A DNA stretch of 64,000 nucleotides, taken from positions 1,223,361-1,287,360 of the forward strand of contig JAQFVV010000206.1 in NCBI GenBank assembly GCA_028023455.1, given 5' to 3'. Position numbers and translations under genes: made by a program. Source of the stretch: Epiperipatus broadwayi. Lineage: Eukaryota; Onychophora; Udeonychophora; Euonychophora; Peripatidae. Below are positions 25,255-37,130 of this stretch, piece after piece. Positions within the stretch are counted from its first letter, which is position 1. Each line of letters starts with the position of its first letter. Under the pieces are notes generated by a model. The model saw only the letters and a program-made list of their open reading frames with translations. It had not been told where the DNA came from and did not search any database.

Positions 25255-25990
25255 CCTCACAACTTTGACACAAATCACTTAATGAAAGTATATTAATATT
25301 TTTTAGTCATTCATTAGACTAGAGAATATTCAATAAATAATATTTCTGTAGTCTAATTTTCATTACATGCAAATTAGGGATTGGTTTTTATCCACTTTAC
25401 TACTTTGTGGAGCGATGTAATCATAAATATATGATCAAATCCGCAAGATACACATTTTATGCTGGACCAGAATCATGAGTTGGCCCAGATTGCAACCTCT
25501 TGCACATATCTTTATCATTGTGGAGTATATATGTAAAAAATTACTATAGTTTATTTGATAATTGTCAAGTATATTTATGATTACATCCCTACACATGGTG
25601 TTAAAAGTGAATAAGATAATATCTAGTCTAATGAATAACTGATAAAAATTATTAATATGTTTTCATTAAGTGATTTGTGTCAAAATTATGAATGCAGCAT
25701 TTGATACATCAGAAAAACTATAGTAATTATATATATATAAATTGCACAATGATAAAGATATGTGTAAGAGATTGTGATCTGGCCAACTGATGAGTTCTAG
25801 TTCATCATGAAATGTGTATCTTGGGATCATAGATGTTTTTCCCATGTCTTTGGTCACATATGTATTATTACATCTCTCCAAAAGATATTAAAAATGGATA
25901 GAAACCAGTCCATGAAAAGTACACAAAAGAAATATTATTCATTATTAGATAATCTCTAGTCTAATGAAGGATTAATAAAAATAATTAATA
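25255..25990. repeat. Dispersed repeat D as inverted, permuted pair
   Basis: The left part, about 25255-25550, is inverted relative to the right part, about 25600-25990, around a centre near 25560-25600. Shared words in opposite orientation: GACACAAATCACTTAATGAA against TTCATTAAGTGATTTGTGTC; TTCATTAGACTAGAGA against TCTCTAGTCTAATGAA; AAGATACACATTTTATG against CATGAAATGTGTATCTT. TCTAGTCTAATGAA occurs twice on the right side, so the units are circularly permuted rather than simple mirror copies. The minus-strand frame 25666-25881 has no support as a gene. Confidence 0.7.
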
Positions 25991-26019
25991 ACACCTGTTT
26001 GTTCTCTCACTCATATTTT

Positions 26020-26700
26020 TTTGATATTTTTTAGTTACAGTAATACACATCTCTCAGTAGTTTGTTTAGATCCATAGTAAGAACTGATAAAACACTTCTA
26101 TTAAAAATCTTTCTTTTCATTCATATAGGAATATTTTCTCTCTAATTATTTTTACAAAAAGCACTACATTTAGGTTTAATTTTGTGGCTAATTTTATTTA
26201 TTATGTTTACATTTGTATTAATAATTGACTTTTTCTAATTTATGATTATCAATTTTTATTTTCTTTTTCTGAGAAAAACCATTGAATATTATTTTGATCT
26301 TTTGGTTGTTTATCATTAATTCTACATTCTTACTTTCATCTGATAATTCTTGCAGTATTTTCCAAAGATCTGAAGCAATATTTGCAAAAATAACATCAGC
26401 TGCAAAATTTAAATGACATATAATTTCCATTTTTTAAATCTCTTAATGCACAAAATACTTCTGGCAAAACTGATTTTAAAGAATTTATAAGTATGGAGTC
26501 ATATTGTTATACACTCCTCTCAATGTTAATATTTTTAGTATCACATGTAATTTAATCACGGCTGTTTTCTTGTTTTTTGTGATTCAATAATTTTTATAGA
26601 AGTTTCTATACATTTTATAATACCACATCTTTTTAATAATAGATGTATCTTTTGTTGTAATTACAGAAATAATATTCCTTCCAACATTAAGATATTTAAC
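26020..26700 (-). mobile_element. RTE-type LINE RT fragment 1
   Basis: Minus strand, from 26700 down: a decayed region before the palm with a FARSILC-like segment; HLNFAADVIFAN (the catalytic FADD block, with DD replaced by AD) at about 26370-26415; LQELSDESKNVELMIN; KIKIIFNG; KIKIDNHKLEKVNY (to 26218); and further down INKISHKIKPKCSAF and MKRKIFNRSVLSVLT (about 26060-26190). This is the order RT palm, thumb and 'KRKVFN..VLPVLTYG' of RTE/BovB-like LINEs. Frames are broken. Related to 29410-30260. Confidence 0.72.
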
Positions 26701-27159
26701 ATTGGAGACTTTCATTCTCTTCTACAGCTTGCTTTGCCAGTTTATAATTATACTTTCTTATATCATTATCAACTGGTTTTTTTTTAATCATTTAAAAAAA
26801 GACTCTAGATATTCAATTCTTTTAAATAAATTTTCATTCTTTTTTCTTTATATATTGTCATAAAATTGCTGGATTTTTTTTTGAGGGGGGGAGTACCATC
26901 CATACTTCTTACAGGTTTCAATAAAATATCAGTTACCTTCATAGTGATTTTAAATAAATGTGAACCAAGTTCAAGATTTGTTAATATTTTAGAATAATTT
27001 GCCACTTCTAATTTAAATTCATTGGAGGGTTTCTGGGTGTTAGGAATATCAACTGCTAATATCATTTTTTTTTAAATCTTTTATCTCTAATTTTGCTTCA
27101 ACATATATTTTTCATTTCATTAATCAATGATTACAGTCTCTCTTTATCCTTACCAATGC

Positions 27160-27197
<38 letters not shown>

Positions 27198-27388
27198 CGT
27201 GTGTGTTAAATTAAATTTCCTGCATAATTCTGCTGACTTTCAATCCTGAACTGATAAAATGCATTACATAATAATAATAAAAAATTCATATAATGAAATG
27301 TGCTTGTATAATATCTTCTGTTGATTAATTTTTTACTTTTTTCAATAGAAAAAAGATTTAATCATTTATCAAATTGTGTATCATATAC
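26701..27388. other. AT-rich region with unassigned minus frame and (TA)n(TG)n
   Basis: The minus-strand frame 26805-27065 (86 codons) lies upstream of the RTE fragment on the same strand and could belong to it, but no motif confirms this. A (TA)n(TG)n microsatellite is at 27159-27206. Confidence 0.4.
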
Positions 27389-27804
27389 CAGTGGTGTGCA
27401 ACCCATAGGGCTATAATCTCTAAGGGGATTATATAAAAATTGTTGGGGGTCATGAAATTTTTAAAAAAAAATTTTAAGTTTTTGAATAATGATAAGCTTT
27501 TTTTTTTTTAAATTTAATTTTTAAAAATAGATAAAAGTCACATGAAAGTTCTTTGTTTTTGTGTGTATCATAATTTTTTTGTAAGTTTACAATTTGTTTC
27601 AAAATTTTCATTTCAAATTGTATGCACTTAATACTAAAATATTAGCAAATATAAATTTGTATATTAATTAAAACTATTATTTTACTCTAAATATTCTTAC
27701 TTACTCATACTTTTAGTTAGGCATAGCAAAACACAAATAATGAATTGTATCAAATTTTCATCCAAGGAAGGGAATCACAAGTTTAAATAAGTTGCACTAC
27801 TCTG
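27389..27804. mobile_element. hAT-like non-autonomous transposon
   Basis: The left end CAGTGGTGTGCAACCC and the right end, read inward on the minus strand, CAGAGTAGTGCAACTT, match at 11 of 16 positions and begin with the CAG..G..G.G.CAA signature of many hAT elements. Length about 416 bp, AT-rich inside, no ORF. Flanks TCATATAC and ATATACAT share only an offset ATATAC, so an intact 8-bp target duplication is not shown. Confidence 0.5.
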
Positions 27805-27934
27805 ATATACATGATAGTTTACAAAAAAAAAAACCTTGGTTTTAAATAATTCTTTATTTATAAAATATTTGTGTAAAATATAAGCTTTTTTAAAAAAAAA
27901 GTTAATGTACTAAAAATCCACTTTTGCTTCATTA

Positions 27935-28850
27935 AAACCATCAAAACATCACATGATCACCATTTCATATGCTTACACATACAGTAGTGCCACCAAGTGC
28001 AAGCCTTCATAAAAAAATCAATGGTCTATATCTAGCACCTACTGATCCAACATCCTCAGACTAGTTTTAGTTTGTGGCTTTCATCATTGAGGAGCCATGG
28101 ATTTATGAACACTGCAACTAGATCTTAGGATCTAATGCAATCTTCCAATAGCCACCTTTTACTTATTTGATTAACTATAAAGCTAGGAGTCCAAGATGAA
28201 AACACTGTAGCATTTTCAACTCAAGCTCATTTGCTGTATATTCTTATAGATCTGAATGCTGTTTAGCAACTATATATTTTAGTGTCTTTGGTTTTTAAAA
28301 AACAAGGCATCATTATTCTATGGGCAGGATAGATACAAAACCATCAAAACATCACATGATTACCATTTCATATGCTTACACAGGCTGTTAATAAGAGTAT
28401 CAAACTGTCCATGTAGTAATTCCATCAAATGCAAGCCTTCATAGGTAATTAATAGATGCAGGAAGGTTTGTGCATAAAATTCCTATCTAGTTCCTACTCA
28501 TCCAACATTTTTAGACTTGTTTCTAACTTGTGATTTTCATCAGTGAGAAGCCTTGGGTTTGAAAGTACTGCACCTAGATATTAGGATCTAATGCAATCCT
28601 CCAGTTCCTAGCTTTATAGTTAAGCAAATAGATAAAAAGTGACTGCTGGAAGGCTACATTAGATTCTAAAATCTAGGTGCAGTGCTCTCAAATCCAAGAC
28701 TCCTCACTGATAAAAGCCACACTCTAGAAACTAGTCTAGGAATGTTGGATAAGTAGGAGCTAGATAGGGATTTTATGCATAGATCTTCCTCCATCCATTA
28801 ATTTCTTATTAAGGCTTGCACTTGGGAGCACTGCTGTATGGAGAGTTTGG
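27935..28850. repeat. Repeat cluster: two direct units and one inverted unit
   Basis: Unit 1 (27935-28195) and unit 2 (28338-28625) are direct, both starting ACCATCAAAACATCACATGA. Unit 3 (28638-28850) is the inverse of unit 2 around a centre near 28630. Shared words: GATCTAATGCAATC, GCAAGCCTTCATA, and TGCATAAAATTCC against GGGATTTTATGCA. Arms of unit 2/3 are about 210 bp with scattered mismatches. No coding capacity; family unknown. Confidence 0.7.
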
Positions 28851-29409
28851 TATTTTTATTTTTGCTTAATTATTTTATTAAAATAGCCTAAAATTTGAAA
28901 CAATAAAGTTATACTTTTGCAGCAACCCAAACTATTTTACATATCAAACAAGTAAGTCATTGGCAAAAACATTTTACTCTAACATGAAAAACTGAAGATA
29001 ATGGAAAAGTATCCTATGATTACATTGTCTGTAAATATATTAAGAATTTTCATTCTTCTCTTAAAAACTTTCTCAACATTCTTCATTCTTTTCTATTTAC
29101 AAAGTTATAAAAACATCATAATTTTATTTTTTAAACTAAAAAAGATTATTGTTGTTATTACATTGATGAATCAGCCAGATTTTCAGAAATAATTATTAAA
29201 AAATTACAAACGACAAATTGAAAATAAAAAATGAAAACAACAAACAAATAATAATGATTAATTGCATTAATAAAGAAATCTAAAAACAAAGACATCATTA
29301 ATTTTATCAAAATATTTAAATTTTGCATTTATTAACAACATATATTCCATAATACATTTATGTAAATTGTAAAAATTTATAAACTTTTATACTTATATGA
29401 ATCATCATC
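28851..29409. other. AT-rich spacer, nothing recognised
   Basis: No supported feature. Confidence 0.5.
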
Positions 29410-30260
29410 TTAATTTTTGACCATCATCAATTAACCACAGTCTGAAAGTTTCTTCATGTTTAATCCAGTTTTTCTGATCTCTACCATCTCTTCTCCAAAT
29501 AACCCCAGCACATCTTATTTCATCTATGTATCTTGCATGTAGTCTTTCTTGGGATCTAGCTTAAGATTTCAACTTTCATCTATTATTCTCTTTTTAGCAA
29601 TAAATCTAGTACCAGCTCTAACTCAGACTCGTAATTCTTTCAATGATGTCAGTAATATTGCTCTCTCACTCATGCATTTTGTTTTTGATCCTGCTTGTTC
29701 ACTCATGCATTTTGTTTTTGATTCTGCTTGTTACACCTAATATACATTTGTCCACACTTCATTAAGTGGTCTGAAGTCTTTGTATTGCTCTTCTTTTAAG
29801 TGTTCAACTCTCAGATCGATAAGTAAAAAATGGTAAAATACATTTATTAAAAACATGAACATATTTCCTTTTAATATTGTTATGTCTACCAAAAGCACTC
29901 AACCAAGTTTAATTCTATGATTAATTTTATCCATTATGTTACCATCTCTATTAGTAATTTGATCAAGGTATTGCAATTGTTAAATTCTTTTAATTAAATC
30001 ATTATCAATTTTTTTTTTTTTTTGAGAAAAACCATTGAAAGTTATTTTAATCTTTTTAAAATTTACCTTTAGTCCTATTTTCTTACTTTTACTTGATAAC
30101 TCTTGCAACATTTTATTAATCTCTGAAGCATTATTTGCAAAAATAATTACATCATCTGCAAAATCTATATGATTTAAATTATTTATTTATTTTAATTATC
30201 TTAGTTTCCCATTTTAATTCACAAAATACTTCTTTCAAAACTGCTATAAAAAGTTTTGGA
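29410..30260 (-). mobile_element. RTE-type LINE RT and C-terminal fragment 2
   Basis: Minus strand, from 30260 down: DFADDVIIFANNASE (about 30135-30180; catalytic FADD intact), LQELSSKSKKIGLKVN, KKIKITFNGFSQ (about 30020-30050), KINHRIKLGW (about 29905-29945), ILKGNMFMF, and finally EIRCAGVIWRRDGRDQKNW (about 29465-29525), the RTE terminal block usually seen as 'DDIR..AG..W.R.A.DR..W'. Several stops and frameshifts. A 33-bp tandem duplication lies inside it at 29667-29732. Clearer than the related copy at 26 kb. Confidence 0.8.
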
Positions 30261-31205
30261 GACTGTCCTACATCCTAATAAGTATTACTATGTAATATAG
30301 TTAATAAGCATAAGAAATGGTGATCATGTAATCTAGTTAGTGCCATAATATTTTAGTAAATATTTTTCAGAATATGATAATATTCTGTGTCTATATTTTG
30401 ATGATCAAATGTTTTAATCACTGAAAAAATGCTTATAGAATACATTGATAAAGAAAAAAAAGTGAAAAAAATGTAATCTTACATTTTAGATTCAATTTTT
30501 ATGAATATTTTTCTGCATTACATTTAAAGAGACCTCATTATTGCTACATCATTAAATTTTTTAATTATCAAAATAAATAAATAAATAGTAGTAGTTATGG
30601 TAATGATAATAAATATATTTTAATGCATTTTATCTATAATTTTTCATTAGAACATATTCTACATAAACATTCATAGCCTATTCTGTATAATATTTTATAA
30701 TAAAAAAATATACTATCCCATCATGTGAGTTTTTAAAACTACAATACTAAACTTCTCATAACAAAGAGTGGTATCTTCTATAGTTTTTATATTTTATTTC
30801 AATTAAATATTTTTTTTAAAAAATTGATTTACTTGTTAAAATTCTAACTATTGACTTTATTTTCAGTTTTTCATACTTCATTAACTATTACTCAATAATA
30901 CAATATTAAAGATTTTTTTTCAAACTTTAAGTTTTTAAGTTTATTTTTTATATTTTAGAATTTAAATATTAAAATAATATGTAAACTGCTAATCTGTTCG
31001 ATAAACTGGATATATATTGAATCTAATAATAGATTACATAATAGAATTTTAAAAGCAGTAACAGTATTTTGTTTTTCATATTATCAACTACTGAAAAATT
31101 AAAATAAGACCTGATCATATGAGATCAGAACATGGAGTTTTCTATTTTCTCACTGGCTACTCTAAATTCTACACTTTTATATATATTGAGACAGTTGGGT
31201 GCATT

Positions 31206-31229
31206 ATATATATATATATATATATATAA

Positions 31230-31262
<33 letters not shown>
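31206..31262. repeat. Two adjacent (TA)n tracts
   Basis: 31206-31229 and 31235-31262, separated by AAAC. Confidence 0.95.
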
Positions 31263-31266
<4 letters not shown>

Positions 31267-32013
31267 TTTACAAGAAAATAGAAATAAACATGGACTAAAA
31301 AAATTGTAGATATTTTTTGTATTAAATTGGAATAACAGTTAAAGAATAAATAATTTTTAATTAAAAAAATTATTATAAATTAAGGTCTAATTAATATTTT
31401 ATTAATTCTCATTTTGAAATTAAAACAAACATGTTTTATGCAACAATAGATATACTGATAATTATAAAATGCCATTATCTATTTTGATAAGCAAATTTTT
31501 TAATTAATGTTTATATAACATATTATCATAAAAAGTGTACAAAGTTATTTTTGAAAGGATTAAAGTGAATTGAAAAGAGTCTATTAACTTTTTTCAATCA
31601 AGATATGAAAACTTTTAATTACTGTGTTTTTTATTCCATATAAGGTTGGAAAAATGATTAGAGAGGAATTCTTAGAGTTTTAGTTATACAGAGACTATGA
31701 TGATATAATTAACGATATGACTGTGAGTCCAGATGCTGCTACTAGTTCATTAAAGTAGAGTTTTCATTCACATGGAAATAAGGTCTAGCTTTTATGGGTT
31801 TATAGCTCAAATATATGGAAGTATTATATAGTAAAGAGACTGAAGGGAGCTCACTTCAGATGAACAGTTACCAGATTAGACCTTCCCTGAAGATGGCAAT
31901 AAGCCAGTCTACTATTTAAAATGGTAGTTATCCAGAGAGTACATTGCTTGCTCAAGAGATAGTTTATATAAATACTGTTTTATCTATATGCAGAGAGACA
32001 CAGATGAAGGTAC

Positions 32014-32019
<6 letters not shown>

Positions 32020-32085
<66 letters not shown>
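32020..32085. repeat. (TA)n microsatellite
   Basis: About 33 TA units. The three overlapping YIYIYI frames are artefacts. Confidence 0.97.
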
Positions 32086-32090
<5 letters not shown>

Positions 32091-32562
32091 CAACTGCTGA
32101 GTAGTATTATATATATTGAGAGTGATAGTAGTTGAAATAATTTCTTTAAAATCATATTTGAAACTTCTAATTAGCAAATGTTAAAAGTAAATGACTTTTG
32201 TCAATTAAAAATAAAATAAGGAATAAAATAATAAATAACATTTGTGTCTAGAAGATTATTTGTTTCCAATGCTGTTCATAAAAAAAGAGAAGAAAACTCT
32301 GAATATTTTTTTAATATTGAAAATGAGTCAACAAAGACCTGAATTTTAAAATGAGACTTTCCCAATGATAATAGTTTGTTTATTCTTTTTTAATAGAAAA
32401 AACTTCTACTTAGCATAAAAAAGAAGAAAGGCTAATTAATAGCTCCTTTTTATATATACACAGTGCATTTATGTATTATTAAAAATGAATTAAATTATTT
32501 TTTAAGCCTATGACAATTCAAACACGTTAATTTTTAAATTATTATACAGACATCAGAGTGCT

Positions 32563-32564
<2 letters not shown>

Positions 32565-32603
<39 letters not shown>
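32565..32603. repeat. (TA)n(TG)n microsatellite
   Basis: TA run followed by a GT run. Confidence 0.95.
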
Positions 32604-33368
32604 ACATTTTATGTTTTTTGACATTGAATTAATTGTATATCAAGAAAATTAAAACTGAAACATCTAGGAATAGAAATTGGTTATTATTTTCTACTTTCAT
32701 AGTAAATTTTCTAAGAGAAACTATAGAGATTTTTAAAGACCTAAGAACATAAATGAAAAGTGTATATTAAAGAAAATTAACAATATTTGGAAAAAGCTAA
32801 TGGAGGATAAAATATTTTTAAAACTAATAGAATTTGAGAATGAGAAGAAAATAAAAAAGAAAAAATATATCTATTTTAAATCTCACCTCACACATTCTTA
32901 TGATTTGAGAAAGAAGAAGCTCTGAGGAAAATATTTGTTATTGTACTGAAATGTCAGCTATTTAACTACTATATTTTTATTACATGGAAGCTACCAGAAA
33001 TAGTACTATGAATATATTGTACCAGGCCAAACTCCCCTGCAGATTTCCTAATTCTAATCTTGCACTGAGCATGAAGTGAACAAGATTTAACAGGAAAAAG
33101 AATGGATATCAATTTAGCCGATTGTCTGTACTTATATATATATATATATTGGTACATCCAGCTAAACTGATAGAAAGAGTGCATTGACCGAACTCTTCCA
33201 GTCAAAAACACCCTTTAGTTGATATCTTATTCGAATGCCTGAACATTTAGAATAATGGTAAGTACACACCTTTGAAAAATCTATTTACAAAATAGACCTT
33301 TGCGCGCCACTTCTAGAAAACAAAACAACAAAAAAAAATGAATTTTTTCTTTCTTCCTTCCCTCCCAG

Positions 33369-33483
33369 AAGGATGTGCAATACCATATGTTCAGTGAAGC
33401 ATAAGAATAAAATTTAACACCCCGGTAGAGTGATATCCCTTTGTGGCGAGCTCAGTCACTCTACATCTAGGGTCTTCAAATGG
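33369..33483 (+). other. Candidate non-coding exon (splice-site bounded)
   Basis: Preceded by a strong acceptor: a 25-nt pyrimidine tract ending CCTTCCCTCCCAG at 33368. Followed by a consensus donor, GG^GTAAGT at 33484. The 115-bp interval is GC-richer than its surroundings, has stops in all three plus frames, and contains a 9-bp hairpin (GTAGAGTGA at 33425-33433 with TCACTCTAC at 33456-33464). It could be an untranslated exon or part of a long non-coding RNA, or a chance pair of splice-like sites. No neighbouring exon was identified. Confidence 0.3.
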
Positions 33484-34609
33484 GTAAGTTAAATGATTAT
33501 TACAGGTACATGGTTGATAAGGAAAGAATATATTTTTATCAATATAAATAACAATACGAAAACGAAATGTTTAATAGTATGATTAAATATTTATTTAATC
33601 CCAAATACCCACCACCGTTTCATACTAATGATGATATAATAACAAAAATACTAAATAACTAATTATCACAAACCCATATATATATATATATATATATATT
33701 CGCGGCATTGAAATAGATAAATGCAATTTTAAATAAGAAAAATAATAGATCCCTAAAGCTATTTACAATGTTTATAAGTAATGGAAGTGGTCTGAGCTTT
33801 TTACCCTGTAAAAATAAGTTATACTTTGTGTGATTTGATACACAGATATGAGATTTTCGGTCATACAGGCATACGCTTTTACTGATTACTTTAAAACCTT
33901 TTTATTGATAGCAAAAATAATAATAATAAAAAAACTATGCATATGTATATTTGCAATATGAGATATTTCACTAATTTCATATTTTCAACAAGTCAACAAG
34001 GTTGCATTGGCTCAGATACTATATCGTACTCACCATAAGGTACTGTATCTATTTCCCTTTTGCTATAGATAAACTCCTATACATGTATATGTGTGCAGCA
34101 CAATTAAACACTTACTATTTAAATATAAAAGTTATTAAAGGACTTGCTTACAGGAAATCTATAATAGATCCCTTCTTACATGCATCATGAGGTGCCACAG
34201 TGACAAAAAAAAAATAACTAAAAAAAAAGATATATGGTTAAATACATTTTTTTTAGATATTCAACATGAGATATCGTATTTACCGAATATTATAAGTGTA
34301 TGTACGCATATATATGCATGTACATTTGTATATGATGAATTTCAGAAGTAACAAAGAGGAAAACAAATAGCAACAAAAAAAATCTCATTGCAACCTTTGT
34401 TGAAAATACTAGAATTTGACATAGAAAAATTGACTCAAAAGCTTTAAGTAAAAGCTTTAACATTTATGCCCGTAATAACCGTAATTCAATATACATATGT
34501 GAGAGATAACTCTCTCTTTTTTAAAAGATTAATAATAATAATAAAAAATAATAATAATATATTTAATCTAAAATATCAAAGTGAATTATTTCAATATTAA
34601 TAAACCATC
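33484..34609. other. AT-rich spacer, nothing recognised
   Basis: A (TA)n run at 33678-33699. Short words near 34020-34050 and 34270-34285 (CTCACC..AAGGTA, TTTACCGAAT) resemble, inverted, sequence near 50710-50745; too short to define a repeat. Confidence 0.4.
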
Positions 34610-34819
34610 TTAAAATAAACTTATGTCTGCATCTTCATTCTTCTCCTGTGGGCTCTGAGTGGGCTTCAAGTCAACTGGCTGTGCAGTGAGGGTTTCATCT
34701 ATTTCGGCATAGAAAAGGAGGCATTTGTCTTCATTGTGGACAGCTGGAACTGGTGTGGGCACATCTTGGCAGCTTGGGACAGAGAAAGAGCGGTGAACTG
34801 GCTGGTTGTTTACCCCAGG
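34610..34819 (-). CDS. Candidate C-terminal coding exon, unrecognised protein
   Basis: A minus-strand frame of 69 codons plus stop (TAA at 34610-34612), bounded upstream by TGA at 34820-34822 and without an in-frame ATG. Its composition stands out: markedly GC-richer than the flanks, mixed codons, and a complex peptide including QPVHRSFSVPSCQDVPTPVP and EDKCLLFYAEIDETL, ending EDADISLF. Inside it, on the same strand, CTCTTTCTCTGTCCCAAG (ends about 34771) looks like a splice acceptor, so the true exon may be shorter. I do not recognise the family. It could be the last exon of a host gene running leftward, or a processed fragment. Confidence 0.4.
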   Translation of the reverse strand, partial: PGVNNQPVHRSFSVPSCQDVPTPVPAVHNEDKCLLFYAEIDETLTAQPVDLKPTQSPQEKNEDADISLF

Positions 34820-36215
34820 TCATTTCACTGGACTCTCTGGTAGATTGCCCCATATTTTCCTCTGTTTGTATATAATATTTTTTTAATTAAATGTTCACTT
34901 GCTATTTGACTGGTTCATTAAATCTTTAAGAAATCATTAGTTCTTAAAAGAACTGTATAATGGATTTCTTAGCAAATGTCAACAGTAGTCCTGTTCATAA
35001 ATTAATCTCTAAGTAGCTGGTTGCTTGGAGAATTCTGGAGCCAAAAAAGTGCATGACTTGTCCAGAATGACTTCCAAAGAAAGAATGAATCCCACAGCAC
35101 TATCAATCTCACTAATAAGAACCAATTCAGATATCCCTCTGAGAAGAATGAATCAGCCAATCCTATTAACCTAGCTTATCACTTAGATTATAAACATTTC
35201 TTTATATCTTTCTGATTAAATTCTACATTTTAAGTTTGACATAATGGTTTCCATCTTGAATAACCCAGACCACTTGCTTACAAAATCAATTCAAAAGAAT
35301 TTTTAAAAAGATACCGGCTTAATTATAGCATTATCAAACATTTTGCTTTTGATCAGATTTTTGCAAAAGCAATTAACATTTTTTTTGCTTATGGAATAAA
35401 ATTACAATCTTTAGAAAACTGATTAAAAAATATACAAGTAGGTTGGAAAATAAAAAAGCAAATACATATAATGACATATCATAATAAATATACAAAAAGG
35501 AAAAACAAAAAAAAAACACATGAGTTTATTATGCAATATTTTGTATGTCAGTTTCATATTACTTTAAACTGGTGTATGTGGGTATTTTAATGCTCAGACC
35601 AACTTCCATTATTAATATAGCACATTTATATATTTGTTGTGCCTAATATTTACAAATCTATATATGTATTTTCTGTAATATTTTTTTTAAAAGTTTTGTG
35701 CAAGACCATTTTGAAAATCCCTTGCAAAAAAAATATATATATATATATAAAGGAGTTTGCATTATTAATATAGCACATCTTTGATTCCTCTTGGAGGCCT
35801 TAAAGGAACCGCGAGCAGGGAAATTCCTAATGTCCACTCCATACGTTCTTGTCGTTGCAGCTGTCATTACTATGTGATTATTCATATAGTATACGAACAT
35901 GGATGGGATGCTCACCAACACACATTAGCCAGTGTGGTGAGTTTATTGGCTTTCTACCTCTGAGTTTAGAAACACCATGGTCTTTCTTCTCAGTGCCTGA
36001 TAAGGCAGAATGAATATTTGTGTAAATGATAAATATTTTTCCAATACATATATACAATTATGACAGACAAAAATAAAGCATGGCTCTTATTCCCAGGAAG
36101 CTGTAAAGTCACCAACCAAGGCAGCGGTTGGTGGCCGAAGGCAGAGGGTGCTAAGAATCTCCTGATTGTGGACACAGGCTGCCATTTGATGACGGCTTTT
36201 TATTTAGGTACTTAC
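34820..36215. other. Spacer with a GC-richer patch at 35770-36190
   Basis: 35770-36190 is visibly richer in G and C than its flanks. It holds open frames on both strands (35781-35963 plus; 35658-35921 and 35990-36175 minus), none recognised. It could be old exon, UTR or unrecognised repeat. The rest is AT-rich without features. Confidence 0.35.
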
Positions 36216-37130
36216 AAATGCATGCTCTGACATTTATGTAAACAAATGTTTGACGGTGTTTTTGGTAGAATGCCATCTGTTGACAAAAATACAAGCGTTA
36301 ACAAGTTTTTAACTTGTTTTTGTTTTTCATAAATGTACCTTTGAGGACTTTCTAGCAATGATATATATTGCAGAGGCTTCTACTATGTGGTGATGCTGAA
36401 CTGAGATCAAACCCATGTAAGCTATCTGGCTTGCTATGCTGAGTTTGAAGACTTTACATGTCTAAAAGATTCATGCTTGCAAGCTGAATAGAAACTGTTT
36501 CATAAATGTTCAGAGTTTGTGTTTAGATCTAGTTTCTAAAATTCCTGTCTTTCACTGACGATAGCAAATAGCTTGAAATCATGATCTGAAAGTGGAATTA
36601 AAGTTAGAGATAGTGAATGCATGCTCTGACGTTTATGTAAACAAATGCTTGATGGTGTTTTTGGTAGAACGCCATCTGTTGACATAAATACAAGCGTTAG
36701 CAAGTTTTTAACTTGTTTTTTGTTTTTCATAAATGTACCTTTGAGGTCTTTCTAGCAATGATATATATTGCAGAGGCTTCTACTATGTGGTGATGCTGAA
36801 CTGAGATCAGACCCATGTAGCTATCTGGCTTGCTATGCTGAGTTTGAAGACATTACATGTCTAAAAGATTCACGCTTGCAAGCTGAATAGAAACTGTTTC
36901 ATAAATGCTCAGAGTTTGTGTTTAGATCTAGTTTCTAAAATTCCTGTCTTTCACTGATGATAGCAAATAGCTTGAAATCATGATCTGAAAGTGGAATTAA
37001 AGTTAGAGATAGTGAATGCATGCTCTGACGTTTATGTAAACAAATGCTTGATGGTGTTTTTGGTAGAATGCCATCTGTTGACATAAATACAGCCATTAGC
37101 AAGTTTTCAACTTGTTTTTTGTTTTTCATA
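36216..37130. repeat. Tandem repeat, 399-bp period, about 2.3 copies
   Basis: The word CATGCTCTGAC recurs at 36221, 36620 and 37019, giving an exact period of 399 bp twice; copies differ by a few substitutions. A 64-codon minus frame (36536-36730, 36935-37129) is kept in both full copies with five residue differences, but shows no known domain, so it is probably passive. The array stops at a (TA)n run at 37130. Confidence 0.9.

Larger units (their letters stand above)
30261..33368. other. AT-rich region, microsatellites only
   Basis: Apart from the (TA)n tracts listed separately, nothing recognisable. 31680-31990 and 33000-33240 are slightly less AT-rich but show no motif; the minus frame 32969-33211 is not recognised. 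Confidence 0.45.

Noticed and set aside
31944-32177. Three YIYIYI-containing frames
   Set aside because: Caused by (TA)n; no conserved flanking peptide.
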